From Gammaproteobacteria bacterium (GTDB lineage Bacteria > Pseudomonadota > Gammaproteobacteria > UBA6429 > Thiohalophilaceae), in the NCBI GenBank assembly GCA_029880425.1, contig JAOUOK010000005.1, positions 1 to 15,045 of the forward strand: DNA of 15,045 nt, written 5' to 3'. Below, piece by piece: positions 1 through 7,033 of the stretch; the first letter of the stretch is position 1; every line of letters begins with the position of its first letter. Under the pieces are notes generated by a model. The model had not been told where the DNA came from. It ran no database searches and saw only the letters and a list, made by a program, of their open reading frames with translations. Both the position numbers and the translations under genes were made by a program.

Positions 1-546
1 CAAACCTTCCCAGAAAGGGCGATGAACCAGTATGATCGGTATGCGCCGGGTTTTTTTCGTTTGCACCAGGGTAAGAATTTCAGCTAACTCGTCAAGTGTG
101 CCAAAGCCACCGGGCATGACGACATAAGCGGAGGCATATTTTACAAACATTACTTTACGTGAGAAAAAATGTTTGAAGGACAGGGAAATATCCTGGTACG
201 GGTTACCGACCTGTTCATGGGGTAACTGGATATTCAGACCAATACTGGGTGATTTACCTTCAAACGCGCCTTTGTTCGCAGCTTCCATAATGCCAGGACC
301 ACCGCCACTGACCACGGAGAAACCCGAATCAGAGAGTTCGCGGGCAATATCAATGGTGAGCTTATAATAAGGGTGCTCAGGATCGGTACGGGCTGAACCA
401 AAAATACTGACCGAAGGTTTAACACAGGCCATACGTTCAAAACCTTCTACAAATTCGGCCATGATCTGGAAAATTTTCCATGATTCACGTGTCAGCATGG
501 AATCGTTGATGGGGCTCATGCCCGGGTGTTTAAATTTATCGTCCAT
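1..546 (-). CDS. LOG family protein (TIGR00730, lysine-decarboxylase-like fold), 3' part cut by the window edge
   Basis: Reading the minus strand from an ATG at 546-544 gives 182 codons without a stop up to base 1, so the gene is partial. The protein carries the two signature motifs of the LOG / 'lysine decarboxylase-like' family: SGGGPGIMEAANKGA at about residues 80-94 and PGGFGTLDE at about 145-153, which form the nucleotide-binding pocket, plus IFGSAR at 48-53. Characterised family members hydrolyse nucleoside 5'-monophosphates to the base and ribose 5-phosphate (cytokinin-activating LOG, bacterial PpnN); none is known to decarboxylate lysine. About 45 residues precede the core fold, as in the longer bacterial subgroup. 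The gene is divergent from polA across 136 bp. The family is sure, the substrate is not. Confidence 0.9.
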   Translation of the reverse strand, partial: MDDKFKHPGMSPINDSMLTRESWKIFQIMAEFVEGFERMACVKPSVSIFGSARTDPEHPYYKLTIDIARELSDSGFSVVSGGGPGIMEAANKGAFEGKSPSIGLNIQLPHEQVGNPYQDISLSFKHFFSRKVMFVKYASAYVVMPGGFGTLDELAEILTLVQTKKTRRIPIILVHRPFWEGL

Positions 547-682
547 AATGTCTCACTGTAATCTGTTATCGCCAGGTTTTAGCCTGATAGTTGAGCGTGT
601 TAGCATGTCTTAGCGTAAAATAACCTGTATAAATATTTCATTCTATTTTTCATAGCATTCATGCAAAGGTCATCTTAAGTAT

Positions 683-3415
683 ATGTCAAAAAATTCAAAC
701 AAACCTTTTGTTCTTGTTGATGGATCATCATATTTGTTTCGTGCTTACCATGCTATGCCGGGATTCAGTAATTCCAGGGGTGAGCCAACAGGTACCGTCT
801 ATGGCGTGATCAATATGATGCGACGCCTGTTAAAGGATTACGATCCTGAACATATTGCCGTGGTGTTTGATGCTAAAGGCAAAACTTTTCGTAATGATAT
901 GTACAAAGAGTATAAAGCCCACCGTCCACCTATGCCGGATGACTTACGCCAGCAAATAGAGCCGGTACATGAGGTTATTAAAGCGATGGGGTTACCACTG
1001 CTCTGTGTTGAAGGTGTAGAAGCCGATGATGTGATCGGTACCCTTGCTGCACAAGCAACGGCTAAAGGCATTGATACCGTGATTTCAACCGGTGATAAGG
1101 ATATGGCACAACTGGTCAATCGGCATGTTAGCCTGGTTAATACTATGACCGATGTTCACATGGATGTTGATGGTGTCATTGAAAAGTTTGGTGTGCCACC
1201 GGAGCGTATGATTGATTACCTGGCGTTGATTGGTGATACCGCGGATAACATCCCGGGTGTACCAAAGTGTGGACCTAAAACAGCGGTTAAGTGGTTAGGC
1301 TTATATGACTCGCTTGATGGTGTGATGCAGCACGCTGATGAGATTAAAGGTAAGGTCGGCGAAAACCTGCGCGAATTTTTACCTGAGTTACCATTATCGC
1401 GTAACCTGGTTACGATTAAATGTGATGTTGAACTCAGTGATGATCCTGAATCTTTAACAAGGAAAAATCCAGATAATGAAAAACTTACCAAACTCTTTGG
1501 CCAGCTTGAATTTAAAACATGGTTAGCCGAAGCAAAAGCTGGGGGCGGTGTATCTGGTAGTAGTGATAGTGCAGCAGGTAATAATAGTAAACAAGCAGTA
1601 AAAGAAATTAGCGCGAATTATGAAACGATTTTTAGTGAAAAAGAGTTAGATAAGTGGATAGAAAAACTAAAGAAAGCAGATTGTTTTAGTTTTGATTTAG
1701 AAACAACCAGCCTTGATTATATGCAGGCACAAATCGTCGGTTTATCTTTTTCAGTTAAAGAAGGTGAAGCGGCTTATGTCCCCGTGGCCCATGATTATTT
1801 GGATGCGCCGGTACAACTTGGACGTGAACTTGTTTTAGAAAAATTAAAGCCCTTATTAGAAGATAAAAAAGTTTGTAAACTTGGGCAGAATTTAAAATAC
1901 GATATGAATGTGCTGGGTAACTATGACATTCATATGCAAGGTATCCGGCACGATACCATGCTGGCTTCGTATGTACTGGATAGCACATTAAGGCATAATA
2001 TGGACGATATGGCTGTGCGTCATTTAAGTTACAGCACCATTCATTATGAAGACGTAGCAGGCAAAGGGGCCAAGCAACTCACCTTTAATCAAATTGATAT
2101 TGATACGGCTGCACCCTATGCAGCAGAAGATGCTGATATTACCCTGCGTTTACATAACGCCTTGTGGCCACAAGTTGAAGCGACCGAAACCTTAAAAAAA
2201 GTCTATAACGAAATTGAAATACCCTTATTACCAGTGTTATCACGCATGGAACGTAACGGTGTGTTGCTTGATGTCATTATGCTGGCCAGGCAAAGTAAAC
2301 AGCTAACCCAGCGCTTAAAAGAACTTGAACTTGAAATTTATGAAATTGCCGGCGAAGAATTTAATATTGGATCACCAAAACAGTTACAGGTGATCCTGTT
2401 TGAAAAACTTGAGTTACCGATCATTTCTAAAACACCGAAAGGCCAGCCTTCTACAGCAGAATCTGTTTTACAGGAACTGGCCCACGATTACCCATTACCA
2501 AAACTAATTTTAGAATATCGCAGCTTAAGTAAACTCAAATCAACTTATACCGACAAGTTACCACAACAGGTCGAGCCAAGTACTGGACGGGTGCATACTT
2601 CTTATCACCAGGCCGTGGCGGCAACAGGTCGATTATCTTCATCTGATCCAAACTTACAAAATATTCCGATAAGAACCGAGGAAGGGCGACGTATTCGCCA
2701 GGCCTTTGTCGCAACACCGGGATATAAAATGGTGGCCGCGGATTACTCTCAAATTGAGTTACGTATCATGGCGCACCTGTCGGGTGATCAAGGTTTGCTG
2801 GACGCTTTTGCCAAGGGGCTGGATGTGCATAGCGCAACAGCGGCTGAAGTGTTTGGCGTTACCACTGACGAGGTGACTAAAAACCAGCGTCGTTCAGCAA
2901 AAGCCATTAACTTTGGTTTGATCTATGGCATGTCCGCATTTGGCCTGGCCAAGCAGCTTGATATCAGTCGTCCTGAAGCGCAGGAATATGTTGATCTTTA
3001 TTTTCAACGTTACCCGGGTGTCAAAGACTACATGGAACAAACCAAAGAAAAAGCGCGCGAACAGGGTTATGTTGAAACCGTGTTTGGCCGACGTTTGTAT
3101 CTACACGAAATTAATGCCCGTAACGGCATGCGCCGCCAGTATGCTGAGCGCACCGCGATCAATGCACCGATGCAAGGTACCGCGGCGGATATTATAAAAC
3201 GTGCCATGATTACGCTGGATAAAGAGATACAGGAAAATGAAATGGACATGCGTATGATTATGCAGGTTCATGATGAACTGATTTTTGAAATAAAAGAATC
3301 CGACGTTGAGCAAGCAATAAAGTTGATCAATATAAAAATGGAGTCAGCTGCAGAGTTGGACGTACCTCTAGTGGTTGATGTAGGGATTGGTCAAAACTGG
3401 GATGAGGCGCATTAA
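683..3415 (+). CDS. polA: DNA polymerase I
   Basis: 910 residues against 928 in E. coli; catalytic positions map onto the E. coli enzyme with an offset of 0 in the N-terminal domain and 17-18 afterwards. The 5'-3' exonuclease domain (about 1-290) has D13, E113, D115, D116, D138 and D140. A Gly/Ser/Asn-rich linker follows at about 291-309. The 3'-5' proofreading domain (about 325-510) keeps D338/E340, D407 and Y479/D483, so proofreading is predicted active, unlike in Thermus or Bacillus Pol I. The polymerase domain has motif A DYSQIELR (D687), motif B RRSAKAINFGLIYG (about 736-749) and motif C QVHDELIF (H863-D864-E865). It removes RNA primers and fills gaps in lagging-strand synthesis and excision repair. 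The start is supported by alignment of D13; the ribosome site (AAGG at 665) is weak and distant. Confidence 0.98.
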   Translation: MSKNSNKPFVLVDGSSYLFRAYHAMPGFSNSRGEPTGTVYGVINMMRRLLKDYDPEHIAVVFDAKGKTFRNDMYKEYKAHRPPMPDDLRQQIEPVHEVIKAMGLPLLCVEGVEADDVIGTLAAQATAKGIDTVISTGDKDMAQLVNRHVSLVNTMTDVHMDVDGVIEKFGVPPERMIDYLALIGDTADNIPGVPKCGPKTAVKWLGLYDSLDGVMQHADEIKGKVGENLREFLPELPLSRNLVTIKCDVELSDDPESLTRKNPDNEKLTKLFGQLEFKTWLAEAKAGGGVSGSSDSAAGNNSKQAVKEISANYETIFSEKELDKWIEKLKKADCFSFDLETTSLDYMQAQIVGLSFSVKEGEAAYVPVAHDYLDAPVQLGRELVLEKLKPLLEDKKVCKLGQNLKYDMNVLGNYDIHMQGIRHDTMLASYVLDSTLRHNMDDMAVRHLSYSTIHYEDVAGKGAKQLTFNQIDIDTAAPYAAEDADITLRLHNALWPQVEATETLKKVYNEIEIPLLPVLSRMERNGVLLDVIMLARQSKQLTQRLKELELEIYEIAGEEFNIGSPKQLQVILFEKLELPIISKTPKGQPSTAESVLQELAHDYPLPKLILEYRSLSKLKSTYTDKLPQQVEPSTGRVHTSYHQAVAATGRLSSSDPNLQNIPIRTEEGRRIRQAFVATPGYKMVAADYSQIELRIMAHLSGDQGLLDAFAKGLDVHSATAAEVFGVTTDEVTKNQRRSAKAINFGLIYGMSAFGLAKQLDISRPEAQEYVDLYFQRYPGVKDYMEQTKEKAREQGYVETVFGRRLYLHEINARNGMRRQYAERTAINAPMQGTAADIIKRAMITLDKEIQENEMDMRMIMQVHDELIFEIKESDVEQAIKLINIKMESAAELDVPLVVDVGIGQNWDEAH

Positions 3416-3467
3416 TTTTTAAGAATTCCAAAACTTAAGTATTAATAATAAAAAAGGGAAATTTGCA

Positions 3468-4619
3468 ATGGATGAAGTCAATGCAGTTAATGAAGCAAGT
3501 GTCACAAATGAGTGTTTTCAGTTTACCGGTAAAGCGGGTGAGTTTTTTGCAATCTGGATTGTTAATATTGCCTTAACAATCTTAACGCTGGGAATCTATT
3601 CTGCCTGGGCGAAAGTCAGAACCAACCAGTATTTTTACGGTAATACTTTTCTTGCCGATGCTTCATTTCGTTATACCGCCAACCCGGTACAAATTTTAAA
3701 GGGCCGCATTATTGCCTTTGTCGTTTTCATGGCGTATTCCATTTCAACCTCGATGGACCCGGTAATTGCCGGTGGCGCGCTAATATTATTAATGATTTTA
3801 ACGCCTGCTTTTTTAGTGATGTCGATGGCTTTTCGTTTAAGAAATTCGATGTATCGAAATGTCAGGTTTAACTTTGATAAGAACTTTAAACGTGCTTATT
3901 TTATATTTGCGTTACCGGTTGTTGTAATCGGCTTATATATTTTTATTACTAGCCAGATTCAAAATTTTGTCGCAGAAGATCCTGAGTCAATGGCTACATT
4001 TGGTATCGCGTTGGGGATTTTATTACTTGCCATGGTATTAATGTTTCCATGGTGGGATTACATGGTGACAAATTTCAAAGTCGTACATGCCAGGTTTGGA
4101 ACCAGTGATTTTAAATTTACCGCGACAACTAAAAATTATTACAGAATGTATTTTATTGCTTTTGTTTTATCTATTCTTATTTTTGGTTTCGCTGGAATAA
4201 TTGTTGCTGGTGTAATTGAATTACTTAAATCAGGTGAGGAAACAGGAGATTTCCCGGTAATTATGCCATTTTTAATAATTTTTATTATGTTGCCTGCATA
4301 CCTTTGGTTATTTGCGTATATGCAAGCCAAGCGCACTAACCTGATGTATAACAACCTTGATATAAGTGGTAACAAGGTGCAATCAGAATTAAAAACCGGT
4401 TACTTATTATATTTATACATTACAAATACCTTAGCGATGATGATATCGCTGGGTTTATTAATGCCCTGGGCAAAAGTCCGTACCGCGCGTTACCGTGCTT
4501 CAGTGACATCACTTAATGTTGCCGGCGATCTCGGTCAATATACCTCTGCACAGCAACAACAACAATCTGCACTAGGTGAAGAAATTGGTGAAATGTTTGA
4601 TATGGATCTTGGATTCTAA
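3468..4619 (+). CDS. DUF898 / YjgN-like multi-pass inner membrane protein
   Basis: 383 residues with an AGGGAA ribosome site 9-14 bases upstream of the ATG. The protein is strongly hydrophobic with about eight membrane segments. It has the family hallmark repeated in two halves: near residues 44-60 an SAWAKVRTNQYFYGNT block and near 335-347 a MPWAKVRTARYR block, suggesting an internal duplication. The N-terminal FTGKAGEFFAIW sequence and the soluble loops are typical of DUF898 (E. coli YjgN). A Gln-rich stretch (five Q in a row) precedes an acidic C-terminus. The family has no established biochemical role. It starts 52 bp after polA without a clear terminator between them, and is followed after 18 bp by an M48 protease gene, which suggests the two products act together in the membrane. 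Confidence 0.88.
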   Translation: MDEVNAVNEASVTNECFQFTGKAGEFFAIWIVNIALTILTLGIYSAWAKVRTNQYFYGNTFLADASFRYTANPVQILKGRIIAFVVFMAYSISTSMDPVIAGGALILLMILTPAFLVMSMAFRLRNSMYRNVRFNFDKNFKRAYFIFALPVVVIGLYIFITSQIQNFVAEDPESMATFGIALGILLLAMVLMFPWWDYMVTNFKVVHARFGTSDFKFTATTKNYYRMYFIAFVLSILIFGFAGIIVAGVIELLKSGEETGDFPVIMPFLIIFIMLPAYLWLFAYMQAKRTNLMYNNLDISGNKVQSELKTGYLLYLYITNTLAMMISLGLLMPWAKVRTARYRASVTSLNVAGDLGQYTSAQQQQQSALGEEIGEMFDMDLGF

Positions 4620-4637
4620 AAAGTTGGTTAAATAAAA

Positions 4638-5759
4638 ATGATAAAAGGAAGTTATTTTAATGGTGTGACATCGGAAAAAAAAGATGTCCTGCTTTATTTC
4701 ACGGATGATGGACTAATCGGTTTTAATGGTCTTGATATAGATGAAGTGGATTATAATTCCGTCACAGTTTCATCACGCATTGGCAATACGCCGCGCTATA
4801 TAAACTTTACCAATGGTGCGCAGTTTGAAACCTGTGATAATGATGCTGTTGATCAGATGGTGAAGACACTGGCTAATGAGCCAGGACATGGCCTGGCGCA
4901 TAAGCTTGAAAGTGCTAAAGCTTTTATTCTCTTTACTGTCGTTGCGGTGATTTTATTTGGCTGGATGTTTATCCAATACGGTATCCCGGCCATGAGCAAA
5001 CAGGTTGCCGAGTGGTTACCTGATGAAGCCTCACAGTACATGGGACAGGGTGTACTAGAAGCCATGGATAAAAGCTGGTTTTCAGCAAGCGAGTTAAAAC
5101 AACAACGGCAGGATGAATTGCGAAAGCTGTTTAACGGCCTGTTAAAAAATATTAAAGGTAGCCAGGACTATAAAATTGAATTTCGCTTAGGCGGGAAGAT
5201 CAGGGCAAATGCTTTTGCTTTACCTGATGGCACCATTGTTTTTACCGATGAACTGATTAACCTGGCTGAGGATGACCTTGAGATTGCCTCCGTGATGTTG
5301 CACGAAATTGGCCACCTGAAAAGAAAGCACAGTCTTCGTGCCACCATTCAACAATTTAGCCTGGCCATGTTTGTGATGGTAATAACCGGTGATGTGTCCA
5401 CCAGCAGCTCGATCATTACCGCCATCCCCATTATGTTGGTTGAATCGGGTTTTTCACAAAAAATGGAAACCGAAGCAGACAGCTATTCATTAGAATACAT
5501 GCAGCAATATGGTATCAATCCCGCTTACTTTGCCGTAATGATGGAAAAATTAGAAGCGAGTTACATGCCGCAATATATCTCATGCATGGAGGCGCTTCGA
5601 AAGGATGAGGATAACCGCGCTAAAAAGATTAAGTGTATTACTGATGCGGTTAAGTTAAATAAAGAGGAAAATGCAAAAGCGGGTAAGAATACCCTGGATT
5701 ACTTTTCAACCCACCCAAGTTCAGAAGAACGGGTAGAACGTTTTCGCAATAAAATTTAA
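4638..5759 (+). CDS. Membrane-anchored M48-family zinc metallopeptidase
   Basis: 373 residues. The zinc-binding HEIGH motif lies at 222-226 (H222, E223 and H226 visible), with the third ligand in an ETEAD block at 277-281 (E277, with D281), the arrangement of M48 (Ste24/HtpX/BepA-type) proteases. One strongly hydrophobic segment at about 94-114 follows a roughly 90-residue N-terminal domain. No signal peptide is seen, so the N-terminal domain is probably cytoplasmic and the protease domain periplasmic; that topology is inferred. Cysteines near the C-terminal part (SCMEAL, KIKCIT) could form a disulfide. The ATG follows the DUF898 stop by 18 bp with only a poor ribosome site, so translation may be coupled to the upstream gene. 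DUF898 plus M48 is, as I recall, a recurring gene pair in gammaproteobacteria. Likely envelope protein quality control; the substrate is unknown. Confidence 0.9.
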   Translation: MIKGSYFNGVTSEKKDVLLYFTDDGLIGFNGLDIDEVDYNSVTVSSRIGNTPRYINFTNGAQFETCDNDAVDQMVKTLANEPGHGLAHKLESAKAFILFTVVAVILFGWMFIQYGIPAMSKQVAEWLPDEASQYMGQGVLEAMDKSWFSASELKQQRQDELRKLFNGLLKNIKGSQDYKIEFRLGGKIRANAFALPDGTIVFTDELINLAEDDLEIASVMLHEIGHLKRKHSLRATIQQFSLAMFVMVITGDVSTSSSIITAIPIMLVESGFSQKMETEADSYSLEYMQQYGINPAYFAVMMEKLEASYMPQYISCMEALRKDEDNRAKKIKCITDAVKLNKEENAKAGKNTLDYFSTHPSSEERVERFRNKI

Positions 5760-5794
5760 GCAAACCTGGATTTTATCGGTGTAGCGGAAAGAAG

Positions 5795-5822
5795 TTGCAG
5801 CTTTTAAACGATAAACTATAAT
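5795..5822 (+). promoter_or_regulatory. Candidate sigma-70 promoter for the lipoprotein gene
   Basis: A perfect TATAAT at 5817-5822 is preceded with a 16-bp spacer by TTGCAG at 5795-5800, which matches only the TTG of the -35 consensus. It would give a leader of about 155 nt holding a small AATCT/AGATT hairpin at 5861-5874. The whole 5760-5984 interval is AT-rich, so chance matches are easy. Confidence 0.35.
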
Positions 5823-5984
5823 TAACTGCATAATTTATATGGATTTATTGGAGTTTTTTAATCTTTTAGATTAAGTTATTACTAAATTAGAAATATGGCT
5901 TAAAAAGTAATAAGCTATTTATCAAAATATGCTTTAAAAACCGCTTTTTTATGAAATTTATCAGCATTTGTTGGGATGATTAAC

Positions 5985-6557
5985 ATGCAATTAAAAAATT
6001 TATTATTACTACTTAGTTCTGCATTACTTGTTTTTGCTTGCTCAAGCACCAAGCCCCCGGAAGAAGATACCAGCGTAGCCAGTCTCGATTTAATGCAAAA
6101 AGGGTTCTTATTATCCCTGCCTGAAGAAGAAGGCTGGTCAGTAGTTAAAAAAGGTGATTACAAGGTCCTTTTAACCCGTAGTGGCGCAACAGGCAGTTAC
6201 ACGATTCAGTCATTGGTGGTGTCACTACCAACGTTTGAAGAAGATGAACAATTCCTGGCATTTATCAAAGACCGTATGGCTGAAAGCAGTAAAAACAATA
6301 AGGTCATGGAAAGTGATACAAGCATATTTACAGGGAATAATGAAAGTTGTATTCAACATGTAAGTAAAGAAGAGCGGACACAAAAAGGTCAAGCTGTCAC
6401 GCTGGAGGTTGTGAGTTTCACCTGTCGTCATCCAAATAACCCGAATGCCGGTGTCTACATGGCATTGTCAAAGAACTATGAGCCAGGCAGCTCAGATGAA
6501 AATATGCAGGAAAAAGCTCTCGAGCTATTTAACCGCCTCTATTTTACTGAGCTTTAA
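5985..6557 (+). CDS. Small lipoprotein of unknown function
   Basis: I chose the ATG at 5985 (190 residues) because GGA at 5974-5976 sits 8 bases upstream; an in-frame ATG at 5976 has no ribosome site and would add only three residues. The N-terminus is a lipoprotein signal: a basic residue, a Leu-rich core and a VFAC lipobox with the acylated Cys at 19 (5985 numbering). The +2 and +3 residues are Ser, which in E. coli-type sorting favours the outer membrane. The mature part has only two further cysteines, C122 and C147, a likely disulfide. Motifs include SLPEEEGWSVVK (about 45-56), SCIQH and FTCRHP, and the protein ends LYFTEL. I do not recognise a named family. It resembles the lipoprotein at 13971-14630 in motif order. 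It is followed 54 bp later by a strong terminator. Confidence 0.85.
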   Translation: MQLKNLLLLLSSALLVFACSSTKPPEEDTSVASLDLMQKGFLLSLPEEEGWSVVKKGDYKVLLTRSGATGSYTIQSLVVSLPTFEEDEQFLAFIKDRMAESSKNNKVMESDTSIFTGNNESCIQHVSKEERTQKGQAVTLEVVSFTCRHPNNPNAGVYMALSKNYEPGSSDENMQEKALELFNRLYFTEL

Positions 6558-6611
6558 ATAGAGGGCTCTAAATTACGGAGCTATACCAGCGTTAAATCAA
6601 GTGAATAAATG

Positions 6612-6640
6612 ATCGGGCCTAACGGGCCCGATTTTTTTTA
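6612..6640 (+). terminator. Rho-independent terminator of the lipoprotein gene
   Basis: The 8-bp perfect stem ATCGGGCC (6612-6619) / GGCCCGAT (6625-6632) has a 5-base loop and is followed by an 8-T run. It closes the transcription unit to its left and insulates the RNA locus to its right. Confidence 0.92.
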
Positions 6641-6659
6641 CAGTTTTATAACTTTTCCT

Positions 6660-6686
6660 GAACTTTTTACGTGTTTAATCGTCATA
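6660..6686 (+). promoter_or_regulatory. Sigma-E (RpoE/AlgU)-like promoter of the first sRNA candidate
   Basis: GAACTT at 6660-6665, a 16-base spacer, then TCATA at 6682-6686 preceded by CG. This agrees with the extracytoplasmic sigma-E pattern GAACTT-N16-TCNNA. It predicts transcription starting near 6692, exactly where the first self-complementary element of the putative RNA begins (TGTGC/GCACA, 6692-6705). The match is by eye and no expression data are available. Confidence 0.5.
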
Positions 6687-6691
6687 CACCA

Positions 6692-6813
6692 TGTGCTTTG
6701 GCACAATTCTCACAACTCTCCCTAATATGTGAGGATATGAAGTTCGGTATACCCCTCCGGACTGATGTATTACCCCGGTGACGTTAACTCAATGTGTGCC
6801 GGGGGTTTTTTTT
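6692..6813 (+). ncRNA. Candidate small RNA 1 in the polA-engB neighbourhood (Spot 42/ErsA position)
   Basis: A segment of about 122 nt with no coding potential folds as four successive hairpins. These are TGTGC/GCACA (6692-6705); CTCACA (6709-6714) / TGTGAG (6728-6733) with a 13-nt loop holding CUCUCCCU; AGTTCGG (6741-6747) / CCGGACT (6757-6763, one G-U pair) with loop UAUACCCCU; and the terminator hairpin CCCCGG (6773-6778) / CCGGGG (6799-6804) with an inner ACGTT/AATGT stem, followed by T8 (6806-6813). A sigma-E-like promoter lies at the right distance. In E. coli Spot 42 and in Pseudomonas the sigma-22-dependent ErsA lie between polA and engB. I infer positional equivalence but cannot test sequence homology. 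The CCC-bearing loops could pair with purine-rich Shine-Dalgarno sites. Confidence 0.6.
6773..6813 (+). terminator. Terminator hairpin of sRNA candidate 1
   Basis: The outer stem CCCCGG/CCGGGG and inner stem ACGTT/AATGT (one G-U pair) are separated by a 2/3-nt internal loop, with apical loop AACTC and a T8 tail. It follows no open reading frame on this strand, since the previous terminator is at 6612-6640, so something non-coding must be transcribed between the two. Confidence 0.85.
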
Positions 6814-6831
6814 ACAAAATAGGGTCTTAAG

Positions 6832-6851
6832 GTTCACAAATGTTCACAAAT
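6832..6851 (+). promoter_or_regulatory. Exact tandem 10-bp repeat upstream of sRNA candidate 2 (activator site?)
   Basis: GTTCACAAAT occurs twice back to back at 6832-6841 and 6842-6851. Two identical half-sites one helical turn apart, lying about 40-60 bases before the predicted start of sRNA candidate 2, fit a dimeric activator such as a response regulator. The regulator is unknown. Confidence 0.4.
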
Positions 6852-6857
6852 CCGGGC

Positions 6858-6886
6858 TTTAAAGTTAGCTTAGTGATGCCTATATT
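6858..6886 (+). promoter_or_regulatory. Candidate sigma-70 promoter of sRNA candidate 2
   Basis: TTTAAA (6858-6863, four of six consensus bases), a 17-bp spacer and TATATT (6881-6886, five of six). This predicts a start near 6893, two bases before the first long stem of the putative RNA (6895-6902). Confidence 0.45.
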
Positions 6887-6892
6887 TAATTT

Positions 6893-7033
6893 AACTTAAT
6901 ATTACTTTTAATCCCTTGGTGATATTAAGTGCCTGGTCCCCAATACCAGGCAACTACTTTACCCCGGAATGTTAAGTATGAATTTATTTTGTACTCTTCC
7001 CCATCCCAACCCCTAATTCCGGGGTTTTTTTTT
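6893..7033 (+). ncRNA. Candidate small RNA 2, tandem and architecturally similar to candidate 1
   Basis: About 141 nt, non-coding. Hairpin A is an 8-bp perfect stem CTTAATAT (6895-6902) / ATATTAAG (6922-6929) with a 19-nt loop containing AAUCCCUU. Hairpin B is a 7-bp perfect stem GCCTGGT (6931-6937) / ACCAGGC (6945-6951) with loop CCCCAAU. A single-stranded A/U-rich linker follows, then a 9-bp perfect terminator stem CCCCGGAAT (6962-6970) / ATTCCGGGG (7016-7024) and T9. The terminator's 45-nt loop is unusually long and ends in a C-rich run (about 6997-7014). The order CCC-loop hairpin, CCCC-loop hairpin, linker, ACCCCGG-stem terminator is that of candidate 1, and both terminator left arms read ACCCCGG followed within a few bases by GTTAA, suggesting duplication. 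No family match can be checked here. Confidence 0.6.
6962..7033 (+). terminator. Terminator hairpin of sRNA candidate 2 with long C-rich loop
   Basis: A 9-bp perfect stem (6962-6970 with 7016-7024) is followed by nine T (7025-7033). The 45-nt loop is far longer than in an ordinary terminator and carries three CCC/CCCC clusters, so it may double as the base-pairing region. Confidence 0.75.

Noticed and set aside
234..440. Frames of 60-70 codons on either strand within 1-546
   Set aside because: They overlap the LOG-family reading frame, whose motifs are unmistakable, and encode nothing recognisable.
1530..1610. Gly/Ser/Asn-rich stretch in polA as a sign of insertion or frameshift
   Set aside because: It lies exactly at the linker between the 5'-nuclease and Klenow parts, where Pol I proteins vary freely; frame and flanking motifs are intact.
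6698..6728. TTGGCA (6698-6703) and TAATAT (6723-6728) as a sigma-70 promoter, and TGGCAC as a sigma-54 -24 element
   Set aside because: The spacer is 19 bases, both boxes fall inside hairpins of the putative RNA, and no GC -12 element sits at sigma-54 spacing. The upstream sigma-E-like match explains the structure better, though an internal start cannot be excluded.
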